From: an uncultured Rickettsiales bacterium
Lineage (GTDB): Bacteria > Pseudomonadota > Alphaproteobacteria > Rickettsiales > UBA1997
Length of the DNA: 64,000 nt
Direction: 5' to 3'
NCBI GenBank assembly: GCA_944392135.1
Contig: CALXVQ010000006.1
Location: forward strand, 1 to 64,000
Shown here: one piece after another, positions 1 through 8,005 of the stretch
Layout: each line of letters begins with the position of its first letter
Numbering within the stretch: the first letter of the stretch is position 1
The notes under the pieces: generated by a model
The model's database searches: none
Told to the model about the DNA's origin: nothing
What the model saw: only the letters and a program-made list of their open reading frames with translations
Program-made: the position numbers and the translations under genes

Positions 1-1110
1 TACAAGATTTTCATTATTATTAATTGTGTTTTCTGTATTATCTTGTATTTCTTCTTCATTATCTTTTATTTCTTCATTTTCTATTTCTTCATTTTCATCT
101 AAATCTTTATCATCTTCTATTTCTTCAACATCGTCATCAAATTCCATATTGTTTTCTTTATTTGTATTATTTTCTTTATTTTCTTCAATATTATTGTCTT
201 CAATTTTGGTATCTATAATATTATTATCAATATTTTCGTCTGTTTTTTCAAGATTATTAAGTTCTAAATTATTTTCTATATTATTAGTAGTGATATTATC
301 TAATTCTTTTGAGGTATTATTTATATCCATATTATTATTTATATTATTTGGTTGTGTTTGTGATGGTTGATTAAAATTGTTGTATAGATTATTATTTGTA
401 TTATTTAAAGTATTAATATTATCAGATTCATTTTCTTCTTCTACATATGATAAGCTATTACTGTATTCTGATGGATTGCTAAAAATATCTTCTTCATATT
501 TGTCATTATTATTATCAAATATTTTATTAAGTTCTTCATCTTTCTCATTTATTTCTGCTCCCATATAATTGTTTGCAAAAATAGGAGCTAATTTAGGTTT
601 TGGTTGAGTAAAATTATTATTTGATGTTATTGGTGTTGAATTTTTTTTTATATCTTCATTATGTGTTAATGGTGTTTGATTTTGTGTGTAATTAATTGTA
701 TTGTTTGTATTGACTAAATTTTTTTGATTTCCATTATTATCAGCAATTATACTTTGAATCATTGATGCATTGTTTTCATTTAATGATGTAAGAGATTGCA
801 TCATGGATATAATAGTATCTAATTTATTTTTTGATGAACTATTTAAAAAAGTAACTTTATCGTCAAGCATATTTACTTTTGCAAAAAGTAATTGAATCTC
901 ATCTAATTCCTTTCCTTTTTTTAACTCTTCATGTCGTTTTAATTCACTAACGGCTTGATTATATTTTGCTTCAAAACTTGTTTTATTATCAGATTCACCT
1001 AATAATTCCATTTTAAGGGAATCTAATTTGCTCTCAGTTTTTGATTTGTACGATAAATGAATGATTAATGTAATTATTGCAAAAATTAACGATGGAAAAG
1101 CAATTAACAT
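1..1110 (-). CDS. Partial membrane-anchored, Asn/Glu-rich protein, function unknown
   Basis: An open minus-strand frame runs from an ATG at 1110 to the left edge with no stop, so at least 370 codons are present and the C-terminus is missing. I do not recognise it. The first ~20 residues form one hydrophobic segment (LIAFPSLIFAIITLIIHL). A charged, probably coiled-coil region follows (~20-105, with SELKRHEELKKGKELDEIQ), and then a long low-complexity tail rich in Asn, Asp and Glu that becomes strongly acidic near the edge. This suggests a single-pass inner-membrane protein with a long disordered domain. Asn richness is expected from AT mutation pressure (the tail of Rho here is similar). Checking every codon confirmed the frame is open. 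Confident that it is coding, not about function. Confidence 0.75.
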   Translation of the reverse strand, partial: MLIAFPSLIFAIITLIIHLSYKSKTESKLDSLKMELLGESDNKTSFEAKYNQAVSELKRHEELKKGKELDEIQLLFAKVNMLDDKVTFLNSSSKNKLDTIISMMQSLTSLNENNASMIQSIIADNNGNQKNLVNTNNTINYTQNQTPLTHNEDIKKNSTPITSNNNFTQPKPKLAPIFANNYMGAEINEKDEELNKIFDNNNDKYEEDIFSNPSEYSNSLSYVEEENESDNINTLNNTNNNLYNNFNQPSQTQPNNINNNMDINNTSKELDNITTNNIENNLELNNLEKTDENIDNNIIDTKIEDNNIEENKENNTNKENNMEFDDDVEEIEDDKDLDENEEIENEEIKDNEEEIQDNTENTINNNENLV

Positions 1111-1178
1111 TTTATAATTATTGTGATTAATATATATTTATATTATTATTTTTAGTTAGTTATATTTCAAGTTTTTTT

Positions 1179-2651
1179 TTATAAAAAATCAAAATTTTTT
1201 ATATTATCAAAGCTTAATGATTCTATTAATTCTTCTACTAAAAATATTTTATTTAAAACAAGACTAGTATCGCCATGCAACCATACAGCACAACAAACTG
1301 CTTTAAATTCATCCATACCTTGTGCAACTAATGATGCAATCATACCAGATAGTACATCTCCTGAGCCAGCTATACTTAAATATGGACTAGAATGATTATT
1401 TATAACTACTTCACCTGTTGGCGATGCAATAATGGTATCATATCCTTTTAAAATAACAATAGATTTACTTTTTTCTGATGCTTTTTTAACAGAACCAACT
1501 TTATCATTTTCATTGTATTCAAATAATCTTTTAAATTCTGCAATATGTGGTGTAAAAATACATGTTCTATTAATTGATTCAAATAATTGTTCTTTTCCTT
1601 CCTTATCATTTTCAAAAATACTAATAGCATCGGCATCAAAAATAATTGGACATTTTGCATATTTTAAAGCAGAAAATATTTTATCTTTTAATATTTGTGT
1701 CTTTCCATTTCCGCAACCTAATAATATACTATTAATTTTGTCATTTTTAATAATATCATTAAATTCATTAATTGTATTATTTCTTTTTAAAATATCTGAA
1801 ATAGTGTGATTGGCTATTGTATTGTAATTATTACTATCACAAGATATATAAACCATGCCAGCCCCAACTTTTCTAGCTGACTTTGAAGCTAAAATAGTAG
1901 CCCCATACATTTCACCTGAATTTATTAAAACTACACCTCTTGTATATTTATTATCATTAATATCTAATTTTGGTAAATTATTTTGCCATATTTCTGGTGA
2001 ATTTATGAAATTTCTAATATTAATTTTAGAAATTTCTTCATCTGTAATACCTATATTAATTATAGTTAATTTTCCACAATATTCATTGGATGGTGTAATA
2101 ACATGAGCAATTTTTGGCATAATAAAAGAAATAGTTTCTGTGGCTTTAACTGCAATACCACATATTTCGCCGGTATCTGCTTTAATACCACTTGGCACAT
2201 CTATTGATATGATTGATATTTTTAAAAAATTAATCAATTCAATAATTCTTTTATATTCGCCAGTTATTTTTTTATTTAAACCGGAACCAAAAATTGCATC
2301 AATAATTAAATCACAACCATTAAATGTATCTTTATCTACATATTTAAAATTTATTGATTTACCACCAATTCTATTCCAACTGTCATACATCTCTTTTGCA
2401 TCGTTATTTGTTGGTATATCTTGTAGAATTACACTAACATCCCAATTTGCATTTAATAATTGTTTAGCAACAGCATATCCATCAGCTCCATTTTTACCTG
2501 GTCCACATACAACTATAACTTTTGTTTTTTTATAATTTTTTTTGATTATATTAAAAACACTTTTACCAACATTTTCTATAAGTTCAATAGTAGAAAATTT
2601 TGATTTTTTTTCTAATTCTTGAATTTCTTTTGTTAAAATTATTTTATTCAT
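1179..2651 (-). CDS. nnr: Bifunctional NAD(P)H-hydrate epimerase / ADP-dependent dehydratase
   Basis: A 490-residue YjeF-type repair enzyme that converts the damaged hydrates NADHX and NADPHX back to NAD(P)H. The N-terminal YjeF_N epimerase domain covers about residues 1-205 (VCGPGKNGADGYAVA loop, then DAIFGSGLNKKITGEY). The C-terminal ribokinase-like dehydratase domain covers ~225-490 and carries the signature AGSGDVLSGMIASL. Length and domain order match bacterial fused Nnr proteins. It lies alone, between the edge membrane protein upstream and a divergently transcribed virD4 across a 172-bp AT-rich gap. Confidence 0.95.
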   Translation of the reverse strand: MNKIILTKEIQELEKKSKFSTIELIENVGKSVFNIIKKNYKKTKVIVVCGPGKNGADGYAVAKQLLNANWDVSVILQDIPTNNDAKEMYDSWNRIGGKSINFKYVDKDTFNGCDLIIDAIFGSGLNKKITGEYKRIIELINFLKISIISIDVPSGIKADTGEICGIAVKATETISFIMPKIAHVITPSNEYCGKLTIINIGITDEEISKINIRNFINSPEIWQNNLPKLDINDNKYTRGVVLINSGEMYGATILASKSARKVGAGMVYISCDSNNYNTIANHTISDILKRNNTINEFNDIIKNDKINSILLGCGNGKTQILKDKIFSALKYAKCPIIFDADAISIFENDKEGKEQLFESINRTCIFTPHIAEFKRLFEYNENDKVGSVKKASEKSKSIVILKGYDTIIASPTGEVVINNHSSPYLSIAGSGDVLSGMIASLVAQGMDEFKAVCCAVWLHGDTSLVLNKIFLVEELIESLSFDNIKNFDFL

Positions 2652-2823
2652 ATACTAATTATATATTATGTATTAAGCCTATACAAAAAGTAGCAATTAA
2701 TTATTATTTTTTCAAGAAATAAATACTTATTAAAAAAAAGTATAAACAACTTGATTATTAATTTTTTTAAAATATTATATTTTTTAGTGAAGTTTTATAA
2801 TATTTTTAATAAAGAATAAAACA

Positions 2824-4620
2824 ATGGCAAAATCTCAAGACGAACAAATTGCAGCTTTTAGAAATTTTTTCCTATTGTCAGCAATAGCTATTTGTATATT
2901 AATAGCTTGTTTATATGTATCTGGTGTTATTTTTGCATATTTAATTTATGGAAAAGTTGGTTTGTTCAAAATTTTTACATTAAGGCCTGAAAATCAAATA
3001 TTATATTTTTTAGATTTATTTATAAAATCTTGGAACATAATAGCTATGAACTTTAAATCAATTGGTTTAACTGGTTCAAATTATTTTACTGTAAAATTAA
3101 TTGTATCATCATTGGGCCCTTTATCTGTATTATTATTCTTTGCCTATAAATATAGAGAACCAATATTAGATTGGAAGCCATTTAAAGTTCAAGAATCTCA
3201 ATATGGTGAAGCTCATTGGGCTACACCTGCTGAAATCAAAAAAGCTGGTTTATTCCATAATGGTTCTGGAATGACTATGGGTATGTATAAAGGAAAATTA
3301 TTAGTTGTAGATAAAACAAATTGTCAACATGCTTTATTATTTGCGCCTACTGGTTCTGGTAAAGGTGTGGGTTTTGTGTTGCCTAACTTATTATTCTGGG
3401 ATGATTCTGTTATCGTTCACGATGTTAAGCTAGAAAACTTTGAAATTACTAGTGGTTATAGAACTGCTAAAATGCATCAAAAATGTTATTTGTGGAATCC
3501 AGCCGATCAAGATGGTTATACACATTGTTATAATCCTATGGACTTTATTGCTAGGGACTATGGTAAACAAGTGGATGATGTGATGAAAATTACAAAATTT
3601 TTATTACCAAAAGAAGAGTTTTGGACAAATGAAGGTAGGGCTCTTGCAACTGGTATTATGTTAGCTTTATTAGCTTGTGATGATAGACCAATTTCTATGG
3701 GTGAAGTTTTAAGAACTTTAAGAAGTGATGATGTATCATATAATATTGCTGTTCTTTTAGACACAAGGGGTGAATTTATACACCCGACTGGTTATATGAA
3801 CTTAGCTGCTTATTTACAAAAGCCTGATAAAGAAAGGGGCTCTGTTACATCAACAGCTGCTTCCTCTATGGACTTATGGGCTAACCCATTGGTTGATGCT
3901 GCTACAATGAAAAGTGATTTTAACATTGGAAAATTTAGAAAAATAGCTACTTCATTATTTGTTGGTATTTCACCAAGTAATGTTATGAGGTTGCAACCTT
4001 TACTTCAAATATTTTATCAACAATGTGCTGGTATTTTTACAAAGAAAATGCCTGATAAAAAGACTGAAAAACATAGAGTGATGATGTTGCTTGATGAGTT
4101 TCCTACACTGGGAAAAATGGATGAGATTAAAGCTGGTATCGCTTATTACAGGGGATATTGGGTTAAGTTATTCTTAATTACACAAGATACCGAACAATTA
4201 AAATCTATATATGAAGCTTCTGGTATGAACTCATTTTTATCTAACTGCACATACAGAATCACATATGCTGCTAACAATGTTGATACAGCAAGATATATTT
4301 CTGATTTATTAGGTAAAAAGACTATGGTTAGTCAAAATGAAGGTTCTAGACCTAAATATTTAGATTTAAACCCTGGTTCTAGAACAGTGTCAACATCTAA
4401 ATCTGGTAGAGAATTATTATTACCACAAGAAGTTATTGGTTTACCAAAAGACGAACAAATTATATTAATTGAGGCTAACCCACCAATTAGATGTAAAAAA
4501 ATATTCTATTATAAAGACAAATTATTTACAAGTAGATTAATGAAACCTATTACAGTTCCTAAACAAGAGCCTTATATACCTAGAAAGAATAAAGACGAAG
4601 AAAAAAAGGATAGTGCTTAA
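2824..4620 (+). CDS. virD4: Type IV secretion coupling ATPase, VirD4/TraG family
   Basis: A 598-residue VirD4-like coupling protein, which in this family delivers substrates to a type IV secretion channel at the inner membrane. Two or three N-terminal membrane segments lie within ~15-120. Walker A is APTGSGKG near residue 175 and Walker B is MLLDEFPTLGKM near 420; the family stretches RGYWVKLFLITQDTEQL and NCTYRITYAANN follow. The C-terminus is short and basic/acidic (NKDEEKKDSA). It starts at ATG 2824. No virB gene is visible nearby, so the rest of the apparatus must be elsewhere, as is usual for the scattered rvh genes of Rickettsiales. The next gene, a radical SAM activase, begins only 5 nt after the stop, so the two are probably cotranscribed although functionally unrelated. 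Confidence 0.93.
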   Translation: MAKSQDEQIAAFRNFFLLSAIAICILIACLYVSGVIFAYLIYGKVGLFKIFTLRPENQILYFLDLFIKSWNIIAMNFKSIGLTGSNYFTVKLIVSSLGPLSVLLFFAYKYREPILDWKPFKVQESQYGEAHWATPAEIKKAGLFHNGSGMTMGMYKGKLLVVDKTNCQHALLFAPTGSGKGVGFVLPNLLFWDDSVIVHDVKLENFEITSGYRTAKMHQKCYLWNPADQDGYTHCYNPMDFIARDYGKQVDDVMKITKFLLPKEEFWTNEGRALATGIMLALLACDDRPISMGEVLRTLRSDDVSYNIAVLLDTRGEFIHPTGYMNLAAYLQKPDKERGSVTSTAASSMDLWANPLVDAATMKSDFNIGKFRKIATSLFVGISPSNVMRLQPLLQIFYQQCAGIFTKKMPDKKTEKHRVMMLLDEFPTLGKMDEIKAGIAYYRGYWVKLFLITQDTEQLKSIYEASGMNSFLSNCTYRITYAANNVDTARYISDLLGKKTMVSQNEGSRPKYLDLNPGSRTVSTSKSGRELLLPQEVIGLPKDEQIILIEANPPIRCKKIFYYKDKLFTSRLMKPITVPKQEPYIPRKNKDEEKKDSA

Positions 4621-4625
4621 TTAAA

Positions 4626-5318
4626 ATGACTAATTTACCAATAGTTGATATTACTAGTTTTACTTTTCAAGATTTTCCGGGGCATACTGCTTGTATTATA
4701 TGGTTTGCTGGTTGTAATTTTAGATGTCCTTATTGCCACAACCCGGAATTTATTACAGGTAATTTACCTAAAATGTCAGAAGATAAGGTATTTGATTTCT
4801 TAAAATCAAGAGTTGGACTACTTGAAGGTGTTGTACTTTCTGGTGGTGAATGTTGTTTATTTAATGAAGTTTATGATTTTGCGAAAAAAATTAAAGATTT
4901 AGGTTTTTTAATAAAGATTGATACAAATGGCACAAATACACAATTAGTAAAAAGATTGGTAAATGATAAAATAATTGATTTTGTTGCTCTTGATTATAAA
5001 GCTCCAAAAGAAAAATTTATTTCTATTACAGGTATTGATAAATTTAAAGATTTTGAAGAAACATTAAATTTTTTAATACAATCAAATATTGATATGGAAA
5101 TTAGAACCACAGTACATACAGATTTATTAAATGAAGATGATATTAATAATATAATATTAGATCTAGAAAATAGAAATTATAATAAAACATTTCATATTCA
5201 AAATTTTAGAAATGATAATAAATATACATTGGGAAATTTAAAAGATCAGTCAAGAATACTTAATACTGACTTGATTAAAAGCAATAAAATTAAAATATTT
5301 TTTAGAAATTTCTTTTAA
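4626..5318 (+). CDS. Radical SAM activating enzyme, NrdG2-like (anaerobic RNR/glycyl radical activase)
   Basis: A 230-residue radical SAM protein. The [4Fe-4S] ligands are Cys30, Cys34 and Cys37 (AGCNFRCPYCHN), followed by LSGGECCLF, the usual SAM-binding GGE motif. The N-terminus (IVDITSFTFQDFPGHTACIIWF) matches anaerobic ribonucleotide-reductase activating proteins of the NrdG2 type, which install a glycyl radical on NrdD. A pyruvate-formate-lyase activase is the main alternative. Either implies anaerobic metabolism. No nrdD or pflB partner is in the window. It sits 5 nt after virD4, and its stop overlaps by 4 nt the stop region of the convergent mnhG. Confidence 0.85.
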   Translation: MTNLPIVDITSFTFQDFPGHTACIIWFAGCNFRCPYCHNPEFITGNLPKMSEDKVFDFLKSRVGLLEGVVLSGGECCLFNEVYDFAKKIKDLGFLIKIDTNGTNTQLVKRLVNDKIIDFVALDYKAPKEKFISITGIDKFKDFEETLNFLIQSNIDMEIRTTVHTDLLNEDDINNIILDLENRNYNKTFHIQNFRNDNKYTLGNLKDQSRILNTDLIKSNKIKIFFRNFF

Positions 5319-5695
5319 ATTTCTCCAGATTGTTCTAATTCTTTTATTACCTCTTGTTCCATTAATTCATCATATTTTCTTCTAGAAATGGCTGTATTTT
5401 TTATACCATCAATAAAAGCTGTTCTACAAACTGCATGAGTAATAACTATTGTAGTTAAAATATTTACAAGTATAACTAATAATATTTGTAAAACTATAAT
5501 TAAATCTTTACTTAATAAGCTATTTGCAAATAATATGAAAGATATACCATATATGTTTGAAATTTTTATAGCATGCATTCTAATAAAGAAATCATTATTT
5601 TTTAATAATCCAACAAAACATGCTATAAATACAAAAGCACCAAAAGCAAAAAATAACCAAGCAAATAAAAATAAAATCCATTCAACAACTATCAT
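5315..5695 (-). CDS. mnhG: Monovalent cation/H+ antiporter subunit G (MnhG/PhaG)
   Basis: A 126-residue membrane protein with three predicted transmembrane segments (~5-30, 42-62, 68-92). It carries the MnhG hallmark region FFIRMHAIKISNIYGISFI; family members usually read RLHA.t...G. It ends in a cytoplasmic charged tail. MnhG is one of the small subunits of the multisubunit Na+(K+)/H+ antiporter. It is the last gene of a mnhE-F-G run on the minus strand, and its start overlaps the mnhF stop by 4 nt, indicating translational coupling. Its 3' end overlaps the convergent radical SAM gene. Confidence 0.88.
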   Translation of the reverse strand: MIVVEWILFLFAWLFFAFGAFVFIACFVGLLKNNDFFIRMHAIKISNIYGISFILFANSLLSKDLIIVLQILLVILVNILTTIVITHAVCRTAFIDGIKNTAISRRKYDELMEQEVIKELEQSGEI

Positions 5696-5949
5696 TTTTT
5701 AATACCATTTAATTTACCTTTAACAAATAATAAGATTAAAACCATATTCAATATTATTATTGGGAAAAGTAAGCCTATAATAAAAGAGAATTTATTTGAA
5801 TATAAGAAATATATTAGCATGAAAGCAATTATATTATTTACAAAATAAAAAAATGTTGTTGATTTATTATAGAAATCCCTAATATAAATTAGTTCTATCA
5901 TATTTATTATAGAAATAATTAAAAATAATATTATACTTATTATAGCCAT
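5692..5949 (-). CDS. mnhF: Monovalent cation/H+ antiporter subunit F (MnhF/PhaF)
   Basis: An 85-residue, three-helix hydrophobic protein (about 1-20, 32-50, 57-78) whose size and position between mnhE and mnhG fit subunit F of the mrp-type antiporter. The sequence alone is weakly diagnostic: the family's RxxxG.s...R pattern is only partly visible around IYIRDF. Assignment therefore relies largely on synteny. It begins 14 nt after mnhE and overlaps mnhG by 4 nt. Confidence 0.75.
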   Translation of the reverse strand: MAIISIILFLIISIINMIELIYIRDFYNKSTTFFYFVNNIIAFMLIYFLYSNKFSFIIGLLFPIIILNMVLILLFVKGKLNGIKK

Positions 5950-5963
5950 ATGTAAAAAATTTA

Positions 5964-6455
5964 TTAAACTAAACTATCATCATCTAATCTACCAACTTCA
6001 TTGGTAATATTATACATTTCAATTAATGAAAAATATTCTTTATCCAATGAATGAACTATTAAATATCTTTTTTTTGTTAAAACACCAATAGTACCAGGTA
6101 ATAATGTTAAAAGATTGCATGTAAAAGAAGATTCTGCATCAGAATCTTTATCCAGGAATACATAATCTATTATAGAAGTAAATTCTGTATTAGATTTTAA
6201 AAATTGCATACATATTTTAAATACATTTGAAATATTTTTATTTAATTGTTGTAAAATATAAGCATAAAAGTTAAATTGTAAAAATTTAAATTCTGTACTA
6301 TTTGTCATTATACCAGTTTTAAAAATAAACATAACAATAATTATGCTTGCAATAGCTCCATAAACTATTATAGGTATAGACAAATTATTAGAAAAAAAAG
6401 ACAAAGCAAACCATACTGTAAATAAAAGTAAAAATAATGTAAATTTATTTAACAT
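5964..6455 (-). CDS. mnhE: Monovalent cation/H+ antiporter subunit E (MnhE/PhaE)
   Basis: A 163-residue protein with two N-terminal membrane helices (~5-22, 26-46) and a cytoplasmic C-terminal domain. That domain holds the family motif LLTLLPGTIGVLTKKRYLIVHSLD; MnhE proteins normally read (S)xTLTPGT...L.vH.ld. First gene of the mnhEFG run, divergent from nusB across 74 bp. The large subunits A-D, which form the antiporter core, are not in this window. Confidence 0.88.
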   Translation of the reverse strand: MLNKFTLFLLLFTVWFALSFFSNNLSIPIIVYGAIASIIIVMFIFKTGIMTNSTEFKFLQFNFYAYILQQLNKNISNVFKICMQFLKSNTEFTSIIDYVFLDKDSDAESSFTCNLLTLLPGTIGVLTKKRYLIVHSLDKEYFSLIEMYNITNEVGRLDDDSLV

Positions 6456-6529
6456 AATATGTTGAAATATTAATAAAAAAGTTCTATTTTAAATATAAAA
6501 TAAAATTATAAATAAACAAGAAAAAAATA

Positions 6530-6997
6530 ATGGAAAATAAAAATTATATTAATAAGAAATCTTTTTCTAGATTTTTTGCAACTCAAATACTTTTTTCTTA
6601 CTTTTTTGGTACACAAGAAAAAGGTAATATTGCTGATTTATCTTCTTTTATGGAACAATATTATATTTCCGAAGAATTTTCCAAAGAAGATTCAGAATTA
6701 TATAAGGAAAATGTAAATACAAAATTTTTAAATGAACTATTAAATGGCACATTAGAACATATTGAAACAATTGATAATATTTTAAATACAAACCTAACTG
6801 GAAAATATACTTTTAATATAATAGACAATTTAATCAAGATTATATTAAGACTTGCAACATATGAATTTAAATATACAGACACTGATAAAAAAGTAATTAT
6901 CAATGAATATGTAGATATTTCAGCAGAATATTTTGATACAAAAGTTGTTTCTTTTGTAAATGCGACATTAGACAATTTATCTAAAAATATTAATTAA
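6530..6997 (+). CDS. nusB: Transcription antitermination factor NusB
   Basis: A 155-residue all-helical RNA-binding protein of the NusB family. The N-terminal SFSRFFATQILFSYFFG matches the family's R..A.Q.LY.. helix. The C-terminal half has YEFKY...VIINEYVDISAEYFDTKVVSFVNATLDNLSK, matching the conserved P..V.INEAVelAK.fg...s..FVNgvL. NusB binds boxA RNA with NusE (S10) and promotes rRNA antitermination. It is a single gene here, followed by the first repeat cluster; ribH, its frequent neighbour, is absent. Confidence 0.92.
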   Translation: MENKNYINKKSFSRFFATQILFSYFFGTQEKGNIADLSSFMEQYYISEEFSKEDSELYKENVNTKFLNELLNGTLEHIETIDNILNTNLTGKYTFNIIDNLIKIILRLATYEFKYTDTDKKVIINEYVDISAEYFDTKVVSFVNATLDNLSKNIN

Positions 6998-7076
6998 AAA
7001 TATAATTTTGCAACTTTGATTTAAACAATGTTTACTTTGTTTTATTAATGAATAAATAAAACATTGGTGGTTTGTG

Positions 7077-7301
7077 GATTGCTTCGCTTCGCTCGCAATG
7101 ACGAAGAATAGTGGTAAAGAATTGCTTTTTTACTCGCAATGACAAAGGAAACAAGGGACAGTACCCCCCATCGTCATTGCAATTATGGAGCTGTCATTGC
7201 GAGAGTTGCTTTTGCAATTCGTGGCAATCTCATTATGGGACACTGGAACAGTCAAACAAAGCTCGTCATTGCGAGGCTTTGAAAAAGCCGTGGCAATCTC
7301 G
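7077..7301. repeat. Cluster A of short palindromic hairpin repeats
   Basis: Four copies of a ~30-40 bp inverted repeat with constant arms (ATTGCGAG and GTGGCAATC or variants) and different palindromic cores. Copies lie at 7077-7106 (GCTTCGCTTCGCTCGC type), 7119-7146 (degraded), 7193-7231 (core GTTGC/GCAAT) and 7264-7301 (core GGCTTT/AAGCC). A further fragment is near 7172. The cluster lies downstream of nusB; reading frames through it are by-products of the repeats. Members of the same family recur at 30.9-31.7 kb and 44.3-45.1 kb. Confidence 0.85.
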
Positions 7302-7420
7302 GTATGGCAATCATGCACTCAAACAATATAATTATTATAAACAAAACAACCCACAAAATAAAAATTATTTACTTGTCTTTTATAAAATAATATGTAATTA
7401 TTGAATTGAATAATTATTAT

Positions 7421-7663
7421 GTGAACCCGTAATTATTTGTGGTGTAACGACCAGTCATAGAGCGGTTAAAATATTTTAGGAAATATTATGAAATTAAATA
7501 TTATAATATTTGCAACCGATAAAAATAATAATATGTTTTATTATTCCTATAATAAAACAACCGGAGGGTGTGGCTATGTCCAGAACTCCGGTTTAAAAAC
7601 CACTGACTGTCTCTATGCAGTATCGTTAACCTCCGGTTCTTAGGGTTCAGAACCACAATCTGA
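7421..7663 (+). other. Possible structured RNA, or 51-codon small ORF (7488-7643)
   Basis: A segment less AT-rich than its surroundings, with complementary segments in crossing order. GAACCC (7422-7427) can pair with GGGTTC (7643-7648), TTGTGGT (7436-7442) with ACCACAA (7651-7657), CGGTT (~7453) with AACCG (~7514), and AACCGGAG with CTCCGGTT (7558-7592). GGTTCT and AGAACC form a further 3' hairpin. A 51-codon frame with a fair SD (AGGA 6-7 nt before ATG 7488, stop TAG 7641) runs through it, ending TTDCLYAVSLTSGS. I could not match it to tmRNA, RNase P, 6S or SRP RNA. Both readings remain open. Confidence 0.3.
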
Positions 7664-7825
7664 GGATATATATGATAAATATTTTAAATATGAATATATT
7701 ATATAATCAATATACTATATATAATAAGATGAAGTTGAATAAATTTTCAATTTATAGTATATATAAGTTATTGACAAACTAAAATTGTTTTTTATTATTA
7801 ATAATAATTTAAAGTTGTATATAAT

Positions 7826-8002
7826 ATGTTATTAAGAAAAATACTTATATTTTTGATAATATTGAGTCTAATATTGATTTTTGGTATTTATATTTTTTTA
7901 TATATTAATAATTTTGACAAATTGTCATTATTTTCAAAAATATTTTATATGATAGTTTTTATAATTACTATTTTACCATTTTTTATATTGAATGAAAAAT
8001 AG
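7826..8002 (+). CDS. Small two-helix membrane protein, hypothetical
   Basis: A 58-residue open frame from ATG 7826 to TAG 8000-8002. It has two strongly hydrophobic segments (residues ~5-28 and 38-55) separated by a short polar loop (NNFDKLSLFSK) and ends in NEK. A basic residue at position 4 suggests an inside N-terminus. It is convergent with the P-type ATPase gene, with only 3 nt between stop codons. No good Shine-Dalgarno is visible. In DNA this AT-rich, chance hydrophobic frames are possible, so it is provisional. Function unknown. Confidence 0.4.
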   Translation: MLLRKILIFLIILSLILIFGIYIFLYINNFDKLSLFSKIFYMIVFIITILPFFILNEK

Positions 8003-8005
8003 TAA

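Noticed and set aside
24..568. Hydrophobic plus-strand ORFs at 24-370 and 377-568
   Set aside because: They are antisense to the open minus-strand Asn/Glu-rich frame (1-1110). Codons for Asn, Asp and Glu read in reverse give Phe, Leu, Ile and Ser, producing false hydrophobic proteins.
7111..7404. 97-residue plus-strand ORF and opposed 62-residue minus ORF (7130-7318)
   Set aside because: Both run through hairpin repeats; the peptide is a translation of the repeat arms (for example NDE and RSNP patterns) with no recognisable protein signature.
7421..7663. tmRNA, RNase P, 6S or SRP RNA
   Set aside because: I looked for the diagnostic segments (tmRNA acceptor with CCA and tag ORF, RNase P CR-I/CR-V, SRP GGAA/AGCAG tetraloop region) and did not find them.
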